This document shows, in pieces, positions 20,321 through 30,485 of a stretch of 64,000 nt of DNA. Location of the stretch: contig NZ_MTCM01000002.1 in assembly GCF_002000245.1 (NCBI RefSeq), forward strand, positions 620,001 through 684,000. The letters run 5' to 3'. A program made the position numbers and the translations under genes. The notes under the pieces are model-generated. The model ran no database searches. It saw only the letters and a program-made list of their open reading frames with translations, and had not been told where the DNA came from. Source of the DNA: Sphingobacterium sp. CZ-UAM (GTDB lineage: Bacteria; Bacteroidota; Bacteroidia; Sphingobacteriales; Sphingobacteriaceae). Position 1 is the stretch's first letter; each line of letters opens with the position of its first letter.

Positions 20321-22126
20321 TTATTGGAATTTTTTCGCATTTTGTTTACGCTCATTTTCCGTCAAATAGATCTTACGTAGACGCATCGATTGCGGTGTTA
20401 CCTCAATATACTCATCTGCCTGGATGTACTCCATACATTCCTCTAAAGAGAATTTGATTGCCGGAGCAATACGTGTATTATCATCAGAACCGGAAGCACG
20501 CATATTTGTCAATTGCTTTCCTTTGGTCACGTTGATTGTTAAATCGTTATCACGGATGTGCTCACCCAAGATTTGACCCTCGTATACTTCCACTCCTGGA
20601 TCTACGAAGAAACGACCACGGTCTTGCAATTTATCTATCGAGTATGCTGTAGTTGAACCTGTATCCAAAGAGATCAATACACCCGCCAAACGACCAGGGA
20701 TTGTACCTTTCCAAGGCTCGTAACCTTTCAGACGGTGCGCCATTACAGCTTCACCAGCGGTTGCAGTCAATACGTTGTTACGTAGGCCAATGATACCACG
20801 AGAAGGAATAGAGAATTCAAGATGTTGCATATCTCCTCTAGCTTCCATGATCAACAATTCACCTTTACGTTGTGTGACCAGTTCAATTACTTTCCCGGAA
20901 ACATCAGAAGGAACATCAACAACAAGCTCTTCGATAGGCTCGCATTTTTGACCGTCGATTTCTTTCACGATAACCTGAGGTTGTCCTACCTGTAATTCAT
21001 AACCTTCACGACGCATTGTTTCGATCAATACAGATAAGTGAAGGATACCACGTCCATATACCAACCAAGCATCAGGAGATTCGGTAGGAACGACACGCAA
21101 TGCCAAGTTCTTCTCTAATTCTTTTTGTAAACGATCATAGATATTACGCGATGTTACCAATTTACCTTCTTTACCAAAGAACGGAGAGTTGTTGATTGTA
21201 AACAACATGTTCATTGTTGGCTCATCAATGCTGATAACTTCCAATTGCTCTGGATTTTCAAAATCTGCGATGGTATCACCGATATCGAAACCTTCGATAC
21301 CAACGACGGCACAGATATCACCTGCATGTACTTCTGGCACTTTGATACGGCCTAAACCTTCAAAAACCTGAAGTTCTTTCACGCGTGATTTAACCACTTT
21401 TCCGTCACGTTTTACCAATGATACGGGCTGGTTTTCTTTGATTGTACCCCGAGCGATACGACCGATAGCGATACGCCCTACGAAGGTAGAGTAATCCAAA
21501 GATGTTACCTGCATCTGCAAAGTACCTTCAGTAACCACTGGAGCAGGGATATATTTGATGATTGCTTCTAACAGATCCGTGAAGTCTTCGGTACGGTTTT
21601 TCCAGTCTGTAGACATCCATCCTTGTTTTGAAGAACCGTACAATACTGGGAAATCCAATTGTTCTTCGGTAGCACCCAAGTTGAAGAATAAATCGAAAAC
21701 ATTTTCGTATACTTCTTCTGGACGACAGTTTTCTTTATCGACTTTATTGACAACAACGATAGGTTTGATACCTAATCCAAGTGCCTTACCTGTAACGAAA
21801 CGCGTTTGAGGCATTGGACCTTCAAAAGCATCTACAAGTAATACAACACCATCGGCCATCTTCAATACACGCTCCACTTCACCACCAAAGTCGGCGTGAC
21901 CAGGAGTATCAATGATATTGATTTTAACACCTTTATATGTTACTGATACGTTCTTAGATACAATAGTGATTCCGCGCTCACGCTCTAAATCATTATTGTC
22001 TAGGATTAATTCACCAGCATTTTCATTTTCTCTGAATTGATTGGTAAAATATAAAATTTTGTCTACAAGCGTAGTTTTACCGTGGTCGACGTGAGCGATG
22101 ATCGCAATGTTTCTAATGTTTTGCAT
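20321..22126 (-). CDS. typA: Ribosome-associated GTPase TypA/BipA
   Basis: 601 residues, a translational GTPase that binds the 70S ribosome and helps 50S assembly and stress or cold growth. The G motifs are AHVDHGKTT (P loop), DTPGHADF and NKVD. EF-G-like domains II, III and V follow, then the BipA-specific C-terminal domain ([37 protein letters not shown]). Length is normal. Start is the ATG before [16 protein letters not shown]. It lies downstream of kbl on the same strand, with a palindrome and a promoter-like element between them, so it probably has its own promoter. Confidence 0.97.
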   Translation of the reverse strand: MQNIRNIAIIAHVDHGKTTLVDKILYFTNQFRENENAGELILDNNDLERERGITIVSKNVSVTYKGVKINIIDTPGHADFGGEVERVLKMADGVVLLVDAFEGPMPQTRFVTGKALGLGIKPIVVVNKVDKENCRPEEVYENVFDLFFNLGATEEQLDFPVLYGSSKQGWMSTDWKNRTEDFTDLLEAIIKYIPAPVVTEGTLQMQVTSLDYSTFVGRIAIGRIARGTIKENQPVSLVKRDGKVVKSRVKELQVFEGLGRIKVPEVHAGDICAVVGIEGFDIGDTIADFENPEQLEVISIDEPTMNMLFTINNSPFFGKEGKLVTSRNIYDRLQKELEKNLALRVVPTESPDAWLVYGRGILHLSVLIETMRREGYELQVGQPQVIVKEIDGQKCEPIEELVVDVPSDVSGKVIELVTQRKGELLIMEARGDMQHLEFSIPSRGIIGLRNNVLTATAGEAVMAHRLKGYEPWKGTIPGRLAGVLISLDTGSTTAYSIDKLQDRGRFFVDPGVEVYEGQILGEHIRDNDLTINVTKGKQLTNMRASGSDDNTRIAPAIKFSLEECMEYIQADEYIEVTPQSMRLRKIYLTENERKQNAKKFQ

Positions 22127-22155
22127 TGAGCAAGAATATTTTTATAAAATTTTAG

Positions 22156-22180
22156 GGTGCAAAGATAATCATTTTGCACC
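22156..22180 (-). promoter_or_regulatory. Palindrome overlapping a candidate typA promoter
   Basis: Arms GGTGCAAA (22156-22163) and TTTGCACC (22173-22180) form a perfect dyad. On the minus strand TATCTTTG (22167-22160), a good TAnnTTTG element, lies across one arm, 34 bases before the typA start. It could be an operator or a leader hairpin. Confidence 0.45.
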
Positions 22181-22204
22181 ATAAAATTTATAACTATGTG
22201 TATT

Positions 22205-23395
22205 TTATTTAATTACACCTAATTCCTTACCTACTTTGGTGAAGGCGGCGATCGCTTTATCCAGGTGCGCAAGCTCATGTCCTGCAGAAATCTGAACACG
22301 GATACGGGCTTTTCCCTGAGGTACAACAGGATAGTAGAAGCCGATCACATAAATACCTTCGTCCAGCATCTTGGCAGCAAACTCTTGTGCAAGTTTTGCA
22401 TCATAAAGCATCACAGGGACGATCGGGTGGAAACCTGGCTTGATATCAAATCCTGCCGCTGTCATTTTTTCACGGAAATATTTTGTATTGGATTCCAGTT
22501 TATCACGCAACGCTGTTGTCTCGCTCAACATATCCAATACCGCAACAGAAGCACCTGCGATTGCCGGAGCCAATGTATTTGAAAATAAATAAGGGCGTGA
22601 ACGCTGACGTAACAAATCAATGATCTCTTTTTTACCCGAAGTGAAACCACCGGAGGCACCACCAAGGGCTTTACCTAAAGTTCCAGTGATAATATCTACA
22701 CGATCGATCACGTTGAAAAGTTCATGTGTCCCGCGACCGGTAGCTCCAATGAAGCCCGTACAATGTGATTCGTCGATCATCACCAAAGCTTGGTATTTGT
22801 CGGCCAGGTCACAGATCTTGTCCAATGGCGCTACTGATCCGTCCATGGAGAAAGCTCCATCGGTCACGATGATTTTGTGTCTTGCTCCCGATGCTGCCTG
22901 CAGCTGTGCTTCCAGGTCTGCCATATCCGCATTTTTATAACGGAAACGTTGTGCTTTACATAAACGTACCCCATCAATGATCGAAGCGTGGTTCAATTCA
23001 TCGGAAATAATTGCATCCTCAGCACCAAACAAAGGTTCGAAAACTCCACCATTGGCATCGAATGCCGCTGCATATAAAATTGTATCTTCTGTTCCTAAGA
23101 ACTGGGAAATTTTTGCTTCTAATTCTTTATGCACATCTTGGGTACCACAGATAAAACGTACAGATGACATGCCATATCCGTGTGTATCAATCGCTTTCTT
23201 TGCAGCTTCGATTACTTTGGGGTGTGAAGACAGGCCCAAGTAATTGTTCGCACAAAAATTGACAACTTCCTGTCCTGTGCTTACTTTGATGTCTGCTCCT
23301 TGAGGAGTAACGATCACCCGTTCTTGTTTATACAATCCCGCTTCTTTGATTGCTTCCAATTCCTTTTCTAAAACTGGTTGTAATGTATTGTACAT
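22205..23395 (-). CDS. kbl: Glycine C-acetyltransferase (2-amino-3-ketobutyrate CoA ligase)
   Basis: 396 residues, PLP-dependent alpha-oxoamine synthase. It converts 2-amino-3-oxobutyrate plus CoA into glycine and acetyl-CoA, the second step of threonine breakdown. Visible features are [15 protein letters not shown], the [16 protein letters not shown] segment, the [10 protein letters not shown] aspartate/histidine region and the PLP-binding lysine in [15 protein letters not shown]. Length matches the family. The partner threonine dehydrogenase (tdh) is not in the window, although in many Bacteroidota the two genes are separate. Confidence 0.95.
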   Translation of the reverse strand: MYNTLQPVLEKELEAIKEAGLYKQERVIVTPQGADIKVSTGQEVVNFCANNYLGLSSHPKVIEAAKKAIDTHGYGMSSVRFICGTQDVHKELEAKISQFLGTEDTILYAAAFDANGGVFEPLFGAEDAIISDELNHASIIDGVRLCKAQRFRYKNADMADLEAQLQAASGARHKIIVTDGAFSMDGSVAPLDKICDLADKYQALVMIDESHCTGFIGATGRGTHELFNVIDRVDIITGTLGKALGGASGGFTSGKKEIIDLLRQRSRPYLFSNTLAPAIAGASVAVLDMLSETTALRDKLESNTKYFREKMTAAGFDIKPGFHPIVPVMLYDAKLAQEFAAKMLDEGIYVIGFYYPVVPQGKARIRVQISAGHELAHLDKAIAAFTKVGKELGVIK

Positions 23396-23753
23396 AATTT
23401 GATTTTATTTTTTTATACAATATTACAGTTTTTCTTTGGTGGAAACAGCCTGTTTATTGAGAATTCACCTCAAATCAATGTTTTGATAACATTAAACCGT
23501 TTGCACAAATTTACATCCTGCATTGATTTCTTTCCTTTCGCAACGAAAAATGAACTATTATGCGGGGATAACGAGCAAACTGCATTGGATCATTGGCAGC
23601 ATAAAAACAATCTGTTTGCAACGCGACAACTTAAAAGTATGGGCCTAGCCCGGAATTATGCGCAGCTGAGGAAAGCCCCGCCCCTGACCTGTTAGGTTTG
23701 AACTTTTGTTCTCTTCTTGGGTGAATTATATGGTGGATAAATGCCGGTTTTGT
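23396..23753. other. Intergenic region, no supported gene
   Basis: 358 bases between kbl and the permease. A 98-codon plus-strand frame crosses it, but its composition is not protein-like and it lacks a ribosome binding site. I see no hairpin terminator for the permease region here. Confidence 0.5.
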
Positions 23754-25001
23754 CTATTCGTAACGAAGTGCGTCGACAGGATCCAATTTCGACGCTTTGG
23801 AAGCCGGATAATAACCGGATAGCATTCCCACCAGACCGCAAACTGCAAATCCGAGAATAATGGCTGCCCAGGGGATAATAAAAGATGTCCCCAGTTGTAG
23901 CGCCAATAAATTACCGATCAGGATTCCGATAAATATACCTGCGACACCGCCCATCATACAGATGACGATGGCCTCCATCAGAAATTGCTTGCGGATCACA
24001 CTTGGTGTCGCCCCGATCGCCTTGCGGATACCAATTTCCCGCGTCCGCTCGGTAACCGATACCAACATGATATTCATCAACCCGATGGATGCGCCAACAA
24101 GGGTAATAAAAGCAATCACGACAGCTCCCAGGGTTACCATGGCCATATTCTGCATCAGCATCTGTGCGACAGCATCGGATTTGGTAATCTCAAAATCGTT
24201 GGTCTGTCTGGCGGATAGACCACGAATATTTCGAAAAACAATGGAGGCCTCTCCAATTGCTGCTTCCAAGCGCATTGGATCATTAGAAGAGACGGTGATC
24301 ACATAGGATGGCTCCACCACTTGCATCACTGACCGGGCTTTCACCAAGGGTATAAAGCAAGCTCTATCCCCACCCATCCCTGCAGAAGAACCCTTGCTTT
24401 TTAGCACTCCGATTACTTGGTATCGGATATTATTGACCGTAATAAACTGCCCGACCGGATCTATGATTTCTCCAAAAAGTGTTTTACTGACCTCGCTACC
24501 AATAATAATCACTGCGCCACCCGTCGCTACATCTCGAGCAGAAAAGTTGCGTCCTTCGCTGACCACATAACCTGATGTCTGAAGATAATTTTCGTCGGTC
24601 CCGATGAGGCCAATATTGGGATTGGTCTTTTTGGATTGAAATTTTACCGTTGAATTCCAGGTTACATTGGCACTGATGGAGGTCGTTGCGTTAAAATGAA
24701 AGTTCTGCTTGAACCTTGCCGCCTGCGCATAGGTAATATTGGCAAATACTTTCGACCGGGTGCCGCCGGTACCGATCTGTACATTCAGTCCCCGGTTGCG
24801 GATATTGAATGAATTGGAGCCCATCGAAGAAAAGGAATCCGTCAGCGAATTTTTCATGGCATCAATAGATGTCAATACACCAATCAAAGCCATCATCCCT
24901 ATCGCAATGATCAATGCCGTTAAAAATGTCCGCAACTTATTGCCTACGATAGATTGCAGCGCAAGTTTGACATTTTCAACATAAGACATTTTTACGGACA
25001 T
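23754..25001 (-). CDS. MacB/FtsX-type ABC transporter permease without an adjacent ATPase
   Basis: 415 residues. One N-terminal membrane helix (FLTALIIAIGMMALIGVLTSI), a large MacB_PCD periplasmic domain (about residues 50-270) and three C-terminal helices of an FtsX domain (MVTLGAVVIAFITLVGASIGLMNIM, then ERTREIGIRKAIGATPSVIRKQFLMEA). An in-frame ATG at 24989 (MSYVENVKLALQSI) is an equally good start by family alignment. MacB-type permeases transmit ATP-driven movement across the membrane for efflux or lipoprotein handling. The ATPase and membrane-fusion subunits are not encoded next to it, so they must lie elsewhere. Confidence 0.88.
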   Translation of the reverse strand: MSVKMSYVENVKLALQSIVGNKLRTFLTALIIAIGMMALIGVLTSIDAMKNSLTDSFSSMGSNSFNIRNRGLNVQIGTGGTRSKVFANITYAQAARFKQNFHFNATTSISANVTWNSTVKFQSKKTNPNIGLIGTDENYLQTSGYVVSEGRNFSARDVATGGAVIIIGSEVSKTLFGEIIDPVGQFITVNNIRYQVIGVLKSKGSSAGMGGDRACFIPLVKARSVMQVVEPSYVITVSSNDPMRLEAAIGEASIVFRNIRGLSARQTNDFEITKSDAVAQMLMQNMAMVTLGAVVIAFITLVGASIGLMNIMLVSVTERTREIGIRKAIGATPSVIRKQFLMEAIVICMMGGVAGIFIGILIGNLLALQLGTSFIIPWAAIILGFAVCGLVGMLSGYYPASKASKLDPVDALRYE

Positions 25002-25054
25002 ACGGCGATTTTTATAATTTGCAGATGAAAATACTGTTATTCCTGCACAAAACC

Positions 25055-25091
25055 AAAAGGCAATTTATCCTAATGGAATAAATTGCCTTTT
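25055..25091 (-). terminator. Terminator of the DUF2147 gene
   Basis: Stem AAAAGGCAATTTAT / ATAAATTGCCTTTT (14 bp, plus two more pairs after a one-base bulge) lies 85 bases after the DUF2147 stop. It is followed by TTTTGGTTTTG on the minus strand. Confidence 0.7.
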
Positions 25092-25175
25092 TATAACAGA
25101 TCATTGCCATCAAGAAGGTTTGTATTGATCTGCTATAGCTTTTGATATGAATCGCTTTCGCTATCCATTTGTCTG

Positions 25176-25601
25176 TCATTTGATCCTTTTCCAGGTTTCA
25201 GTCCGGCCCAATAAGCTGACGCCAACGTAACCGCGTATATCAAGTTTATCGCCTTTTAACGTCATTTTACAGCTGTAGGTCTTTCCTGTTTTTGGATCAT
25301 AGATTTTTCCATCTTCATAGGTATTTCCATCTTTTGCAAAATTGGTCAGGATCTCCAAGCCCTGGACAGCTCTAGCCTGAAGTGCTTTATCCGGATTTTT
25401 TACGTCTTTCTTGGGCTGGCCCGATTCATTGTTCGGAAATTTAAGCCAATAGAGTTTACCGAAAAATTTATCCCCTTTTTTATAAATTTCCACACGCCCC
25501 TCGCCACTTGGGTTTTCCCATTTTCCGATAATCGGATCTGTTTGTGCAAACAATGTTACTGTAGCTAGTAACATGATGAATGACATCATAATTTTCTTCA
25601 T
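25176..25601 (-). CDS. DUF2147 domain-containing secreted protein
   Basis: 141 residues with a signal peptide (MKKIMMSFIMLLATVTLFAQ). The mature part is one DUF2147 domain, a lipocalin-like beta barrel: PIIGKWENPSGEGRVEIYKKG at the start and LDIRGYVGVSLLGRTETWKR at the end. Relatives occur in many proteobacteria and Bacteroidota; the function is unknown. It is monocistronic. A tandem 17-base repeat occupies the leader directly before the start codon. Confidence 0.9.
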   Translation of the reverse strand: MKKIMMSFIMLLATVTLFAQTDPIIGKWENPSGEGRVEIYKKGDKFFGKLYWLKFPNNESGQPKKDVKNPDKALQARAVQGLEILTNFAKDGNTYEDGKIYDPKTGKTYSCKMTLKGDKLDIRGYVGVSLLGRTETWKRIK

Positions 25602-25612
25602 TGGTTTACTAT

Positions 25613-25646
25613 TTATAAGTGATAACTAATTATAAGTGATAACTAA
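25613..25646. repeat. Two tandem copies of a 17-bp repeat in the DUF2147 leader
   Basis: TTATAAGTGATAACTAA occurs twice without a gap (25613-25629 and 25630-25646), ending 11 bases upstream of the DUF2147 start codon on the minus strand. The rest of the interval up to 25913 is AT-rich with no gene seen. Confidence 0.92.
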
Positions 25647-25913
25647 AAATGATCGCTGCTATCTCATTTATTAACATGAATAAATATACAAAATATTTAC
25701 TATGCTCGCATATATTTATTTGTCGTGTTTTCGATTTATTTAAATAGACGCTTAGATTCATTGTTGGTTTAATGAACTAGATCTAACAAAAATCTGAACA
25801 GCGAGTACACGAAGACCTATTTATCAACAAGCATCTATTAAATTTTGGCATCGCGTTTGCACGATAGTTTTTATATTATTACTTTATTCACAGTTTATAA
25901 ATTAGCGCATATT

Positions 25914-26255
25914 ATGAAATTTATTATTAGTCTTTTACTCACCGGAGTTGTCGTCGCAGTCGCTTGCTGGCTCATACCGGGAGCCCAAGTTGCCGGTTTT
26001 GGCTGGGCTATCGTCACAGGATTGGTCATTGGATTTGTCAACGCTACTGTAGGTTCCATCTTGAGGCTGTTCACCTTTCCTCTGAACTGGCTAACACTGG
26101 GTCTGGTTTCTTTTATTATCACTGTCCTTATGGTCTTACTTTCAGATTCACTGCTTGGAGACAAGTTTAATGTGGATGGATTCTGGACTGCGGCCTTATT
26201 TGCCATCGTTGTTGCTATATTGGAAATGATCATCGGCAGCACTTCAAAAGACTAA
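25914..26255 (+). CDS. Small four-helix membrane protein of the phage-holin-like (superfamily IV) type
   Basis: 113 residues from the ATG at 25914 (MKFIISLLLTGVV); a start at 25845 in the same frame would add 23 unlike residues. Four hydrophobic segments cover nearly the whole protein (about residues 3-22, 26-48, 56-78, 90-108), with a FGWAIVTGLVIGFVNATVG turn typical of the 'phage holin family / mycobacterial 4TM holin' group. In chromosomes this group usually has no phage link and its role is unknown. It is monocistronic with its own terminator. Confidence 0.8.
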   Translation: MKFIISLLLTGVVVAVACWLIPGAQVAGFGWAIVTGLVIGFVNATVGSILRLFTFPLNWLTLGLVSFIITVLMVLLSDSLLGDKFNVDGFWTAALFAIVVAILEMIIGSTSKD

Positions 26256-26276
26256 AATTAGATTTACCGCATATAG

Positions 26277-26314
26277 AAACGGCTGTTTTTCGATTTGAAA
26301 AACAGCCGTTTTTG
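26277..26314 (+). terminator. Rho-independent terminator after the small membrane protein
   Basis: Perfect 15-bp stem AAACGGCTGTTTTTC / GAAAAACAGCCGTTT with a five-base loop. The T-rich distal arm continues into TTTG. Confidence 0.85.
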
Positions 26315-26420
26315 TTTGAGCGTTCGGGGAATCCACGGAGAGTGCTTTTTATTAAAGTCCGCCTCGCTTTTTAAGCTTAAAATCGCTAAATTTATAGTAT
26401 TTAAATAGATCCCTCAATAT

Positions 26421-28316
26421 ATGTGCGAACACAATCACGAGCATAGCCATACAGAAAAAGAGACCCCCTGGTGGATTTCGCAACGCAAACTCCTTATTGC
26501 ACTTCTCCTATTGATCAGCCTGCTGATACTCAAATACGCATTTAAGATCAGTCCTCCATTTTATGCTTCGCTCCTTCTAAACGGGATTGCTTACTTATTA
26601 GCCGGCATTCCAGTTCTCCAAATGGCTTTTCGAAAGGCCAAACGTGGCGATTTTTTTAATGAGTTCTTTCTGATGAGTGTCGCGACGCTAGGCGCTTTTG
26701 CCATAGGCGAATTTGAAGAAGGGGTCGCAGTAATGGTATTCTATCAGATCGGTGAATGGTTTCAGGACACGGCGGTAGACAATGCAAAAAAATCCATCAA
26801 ATCATTGCTGGATATCCGCCCAGATAAGGTCACTGTGCTGCGTGATGGGGAACAAATAGACGTCAATCCGAAGACGGTCGGAATTGGTGAAGTCATTCTC
26901 GTCAAAGCCGGTGAAAAAGTGGCTTTGGATGGCAAACTGGTCAATGAGAGGGCCGCATTCAATACCGCAGCGCTTACAGGGGAAAGCAAACCAGACACCA
27001 AATATAAGGGCGAGGCTGTTTTTGCCGGCATGATAAATCTGGAGACCGTTTCCCAAATCGCTGTAAGTAGCTCGTTTCAGGATAGCAAATTGAGCAAAAT
27101 ATTGGAGATGGTGCAGGATGCTACTGCGCGAAAATCCAAAACACAGCTATTTATCTCAAAGTTTGCAAAAATCTATGTTCCGATTATCTTCGCGCTGGCG
27201 CTTCTGGTACTTATCATCCCCCTATTTGTTGTTAATGACTATAGCTTTCGAGACTGGTTTTACCGCAGCTTGGTCTTTTTGGTCATCAGTTGCCCTTGTG
27301 CATTAGTCGTTTCGATCCCCTTAGGTTACTTCGGCGGAATAGGATTGGCCTCGAGAAATGGCATATTGTTCAAGGGGGGTAATTTCCTCGATGCCATCAC
27401 TGCTGTTGACACCATCGTTATGGACAAAACGGGTACCCTCACCGAAGGAGTCTTTGAAGTAAAAGAGGTCAAAGCCGTCAATGGGCAAACGGCAACATTG
27501 CTGGATTACGCCACAGCCATTGAGTCAAATTCTACCCATCCTATTGCCAAGGCAATTGCCAACTACCATCCCGGAAATGCTTCCTTTACAACGGAAGAGA
27601 TAGAAGAAATCGCGGGACATGGCCTCAAAGCCAAGGTCAACAATAAGCTTGTCCTAGCGGGCAATACGAAGCTGATGGACAAGTTTGGCATTCCGTATCC
27701 GGAAGAAATAAAGCAAATTGTTTATTCCATTGTAGTCATAGCAATAGAGAATCAATATGTGGGCTACATTACTGTTGCCGATCGAAATAAGCCAGGGGCA
27801 AAAGAGGTTATTTCCGCTATGCGGACACAGGGCCTATACACAGTCATGTTGTCCGGCGATAAGCAGGCTGTAGTAAACGAGATTGCAAAGGAGCTGGGGG
27901 TTGACCAAGCTTATGGTGACCTTTTACCAGAAGACAAAGTGAAGCATGTACAGGGACTGATCAACGAAGGGCGAAATGTTGCTTTCGCCGGGGATGGCGT
28001 CAATGATGCTCCTGTCGTCGCGCTAGCGCAGGTAGGTATAGCAATGGGCGGATTAGGCGCAGATGCAACCATTGAAACGGCGGATGTCGTGATACAGAAT
28101 GATGAGCCCCATAAAATTTTATCTGCGATCAAAATCGGTAAGATTACCCGCAATATTGTCTGGCAAAACGTGATCCTGGCGATGGGTATAAAAATAATTG
28201 TTTTGATCTTGGGCGCCGGAGGGGTTGCGACACTCTGGGAGGCTGTTATTGCCGATGTTGGGGTGGCACTCCTGGCGATCCTAAATGCAATCCGTATCCA
28301 AAATAAAACGGTATAA
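26421..28316 (+). CDS. Zn/Cd/Pb-type P1B heavy-metal-exporting ATPase
   Basis: 631 residues, ATP-driven metal export across the inner membrane. The N-terminus is short and histidine-rich (MCEHNHEHSHTEKE) instead of carrying a CxxC heavy-metal-associated domain. The membrane metal site SCPCALVVSIPLG indicates the P1B-2 (ZntA/CadA-like) class. The phosphorylation motif DKTGTLT, actuator loop LTGESKP, HP motif (STHPIAKAI) and hinge GDGVNDAP are all present. The helix after the CPC segment and a final conserved Asp (VIADVGVALLAILNAIR) also fit zinc transporters. It stands alone, with no ArsR or MerR regulator next to it. Confidence 0.93.
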   Translation: MCEHNHEHSHTEKETPWWISQRKLLIALLLLISLLILKYAFKISPPFYASLLLNGIAYLLAGIPVLQMAFRKAKRGDFFNEFFLMSVATLGAFAIGEFEEGVAVMVFYQIGEWFQDTAVDNAKKSIKSLLDIRPDKVTVLRDGEQIDVNPKTVGIGEVILVKAGEKVALDGKLVNERAAFNTAALTGESKPDTKYKGEAVFAGMINLETVSQIAVSSSFQDSKLSKILEMVQDATARKSKTQLFISKFAKIYVPIIFALALLVLIIPLFVVNDYSFRDWFYRSLVFLVISCPCALVVSIPLGYFGGIGLASRNGILFKGGNFLDAITAVDTIVMDKTGTLTEGVFEVKEVKAVNGQTATLLDYATAIESNSTHPIAKAIANYHPGNASFTTEEIEEIAGHGLKAKVNNKLVLAGNTKLMDKFGIPYPEEIKQIVYSIVVIAIENQYVGYITVADRNKPGAKEVISAMRTQGLYTVMLSGDKQAVVNEIAKELGVDQAYGDLLPEDKVKHVQGLINEGRNVAFAGDGVNDAPVVALAQVGIAMGGLGADATIETADVVIQNDEPHKILSAIKIGKITRNIVWQNVILAMGIKIIVLILGAGGVATLWEAVIADVGVALLAILNAIRIQNKTV

Positions 28317-28343
28317 AGAAATGGTTCTACAAGAGAATGGATA

Positions 28344-28385
28344 AACAACAAGCGGCTGACATTGAAAAATCAGCCGCTTGTTGTT
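28344..28385. terminator. Bidirectional terminator between the metal ATPase and pgi
   Basis: Perfect 16-bp stem AACAACAAGCGGCTGA / TCAGCCGCTTGTTGTT with a ten-base loop, between two convergent genes. Confidence 0.85.
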
Positions 28386-28432
28386 ATGTAAGGATATCCC
28401 TATTGTTAAATGTCAGGTATGCTTCGTTCGTC

Positions 28433-30082
28433 CTAATCGCGCCAAGATTTATAGGTATTGATCAGGCCATTGGTAGAAGAATCATGGCTACTGATGGGAT
28501 TATTGTCACCCAATTCAGGCAAAATCTTGTTGGCAAGCTGTTTACCAAGTTCAACACCCCATTGGTCAAAACTGTAGATATTCCAGATCACACCCTGCAC
28601 AAAAATTTTGTGTTCGTACAATGCAATAAGTCGGCCTAATGTACGTGGTGTCATTTTTTTCAATAAAATAGAATTTGTCGGCCGATTGCCTTCAAATACC
28701 TTATAGGCTTTCAATTCTTCCACCTCTTCTTTCGACTTACCTGCTTTTTGCAGTTCCGCAACAACCTCTGCCTCAGTTTTACCATTCATCAGGGCCTCAG
28801 TCTGTGCAAAGAAATTAGATAATAAAAGCTGATGATGATTACCGATCGGATTCAGGCTATTCGCTGGTGCGATAAAATCACATGGGATCAGTTTTGTGCC
28901 TTGGTGGATCAATTGGTAAAAGGCATGTTGTCCGTTTGTCCCAGGCTCACCCCAAATGATCGGTCCAGTCTGATAATCTACACGCTCTCCATTCCGGTCT
29001 ATATATTTTCCGTTGCTCTCCATATCTCCTTGTTGGAAATAAGCCGCAAAACGATGCAAGTACTGATCATAAGGAAGGATTGCATGGCTCTCCGCTTCAA
29101 AGAAATTATTATACCATATACCAAGCAAAGCCAATATTACCGGAATATTTTCCTCGAAGGCGCTGGTCCTGAAATGCTCATCGGCATCATATGCGCCTTT
29201 GAGAAGCTCTTCAAAATTATCAAAGCCGATCGCTAAGCTAATGGAAAGTCCAATTGCAGACCATAGGGAATAACGTCCGCCAACCCAATCCCAAAATTCG
29301 AACATATTTTGCGGGTCTATTCCAAAAGCCTTCACGGCCTCCGTATTGGTGCTCAATGCGGCAAAGTGTTTAGCAACATCTTCCTGGCCTGCCCCGCCGC
29401 CCAAGAACCAATCCTTGGCTGTGTGCGCATTGGCCATGGTCTCTTGGGTGGTAAATGTTTTGGATGCAATCAGAAACAAGGTTGTCTCTGGATCGACTGC
29501 TTTTAGGGTTTCGGCAATATGTGTTCCATCCACATTGGAGACAAAGTGCACATTCAGTCTAGTTTTGTAAGCTTTTAAAGCTTCAGTGACCATGACGGGT
29601 CCCAAATCAGAACCCCCAATGCCAATATTGACCACATCTGTGATCTCCTTGCCTGTATACCCTTTCCATTCGCCGGAGAGAATCTTTTCTGTGAAAGCTT
29701 TCACTTGAGCCAACACGTTTTTAACAGCAGGCATCACATCTTTCCCGTCGACGAAGACAGGTTGATCCGATTGATTTCTTAATGCCGTATGCAGAACGGG
29801 CCTGTTTTCAGTCACATTGATCCTTTCGCCGGCAAACATGGCTGCTATTGCTTCATCTAGTTGACACTCCTTGGCCAACTGGATCAGCAGTGCCATTGTC
29901 TCCTCGTTTACACGATTTTTAGAATAGTCTAAGAGAATATCCTCAAAAAGAATTGAAAATTTCTCAAATCGTTGTGGATCTGCTGCAAAAAGCTCTCGTA
30001 GGTCCTGCTGATTGATATCAATATAATGATCTACCAGATATTGGTAGGCTTTGGTTGTCGTAAAATTAATTTTTGGAAACAT
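28433..30082 (-). CDS. pgi: Glucose-6-phosphate isomerase
   Basis: 549 residues. It interconverts glucose-6-phosphate and fructose-6-phosphate in the cytoplasm. Signature segments are [14 protein letters not shown] (sugar-phosphate binding), [32 protein letters not shown] (PROSITE P-GLUCOSE-ISOMERASE type), and [18 protein letters not shown] with the catalytic Glu and His; the last Lys is in the C-terminal [11 protein letters not shown] segment. Full length, ATG start before [15 protein letters not shown]. Transcribed divergently from prfB. Confidence 0.97.
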   Translation of the reverse strand: MFPKINFTTTKAYQYLVDHYIDINQQDLRELFAADPQRFEKFSILFEDILLDYSKNRVNEETMALLIQLAKECQLDEAIAAMFAGERINVTENRPVLHTALRNQSDQPVFVDGKDVMPAVKNVLAQVKAFTEKILSGEWKGYTGKEITDVVNIGIGGSDLGPVMVTEALKAYKTRLNVHFVSNVDGTHIAETLKAVDPETTLFLIASKTFTTQETMANAHTAKDWFLGGGAGQEDVAKHFAALSTNTEAVKAFGIDPQNMFEFWDWVGGRYSLWSAIGLSISLAIGFDNFEELLKGAYDADEHFRTSAFEENIPVILALLGIWYNNFFEAESHAILPYDQYLHRFAAYFQQGDMESNGKYIDRNGERVDYQTGPIIWGEPGTNGQHAFYQLIHQGTKLIPCDFIAPANSLNPIGNHHQLLLSNFFAQTEALMNGKTEAEVVAELQKAGKSKEEVEELKAYKVFEGNRPTNSILLKKMTPRTLGRLIALYEHKIFVQGVIWNIYSFDQWGVELGKQLANKILPELGDNNPISSHDSSTNGLINTYKSWRD

Positions 30083-30485
30083 ACTGTTTTTGTTGAAATT
30101 ATTTGTTTTAAAATGCGAATAAAAACCTTCGGTATTTTTTCATTCCCCCCGGCACAGATCGTTCAGTGAAGGTTGATACAATTGATGATACCAAAACTAA
30201 AAAAAAAAGGTCAAATATTTGTATAAGTTAGCCAGTATTGCGTACTAGACTCGCTTTCCACCGGTCTTTTACCCGTGGTTCTCTACCTTCGACTTGTCCA
30301 ACAAGATTATCTAACTTTATTGCTATCCAATTGCGCTGGGAACTTTACAAAATTCCGTAATCTTAGTTCCTTCCCTTTTTATCTTAGCATTTGTCCGTAT
30401 AGCGATCAATAAGCTTATTAAATACCACAGCGAATTTTAGCCAGGACGACGAATTTATTACTAAAAAATTTATACATTAGCAGAT
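30083..30485. other. Divergent intergenic region pgi / prfB
   Basis: 403 bases that must contain both promoters. I see an A-rich tract near 30195-30210 but no exact promoter match and no ORF worth reporting. Confidence 0.5.

Noticed and set aside
23399-23695. 98-codon frame between kbl and the permease
   Set aside because: No domain, no ribosome binding site, and low-complexity intergenic composition.
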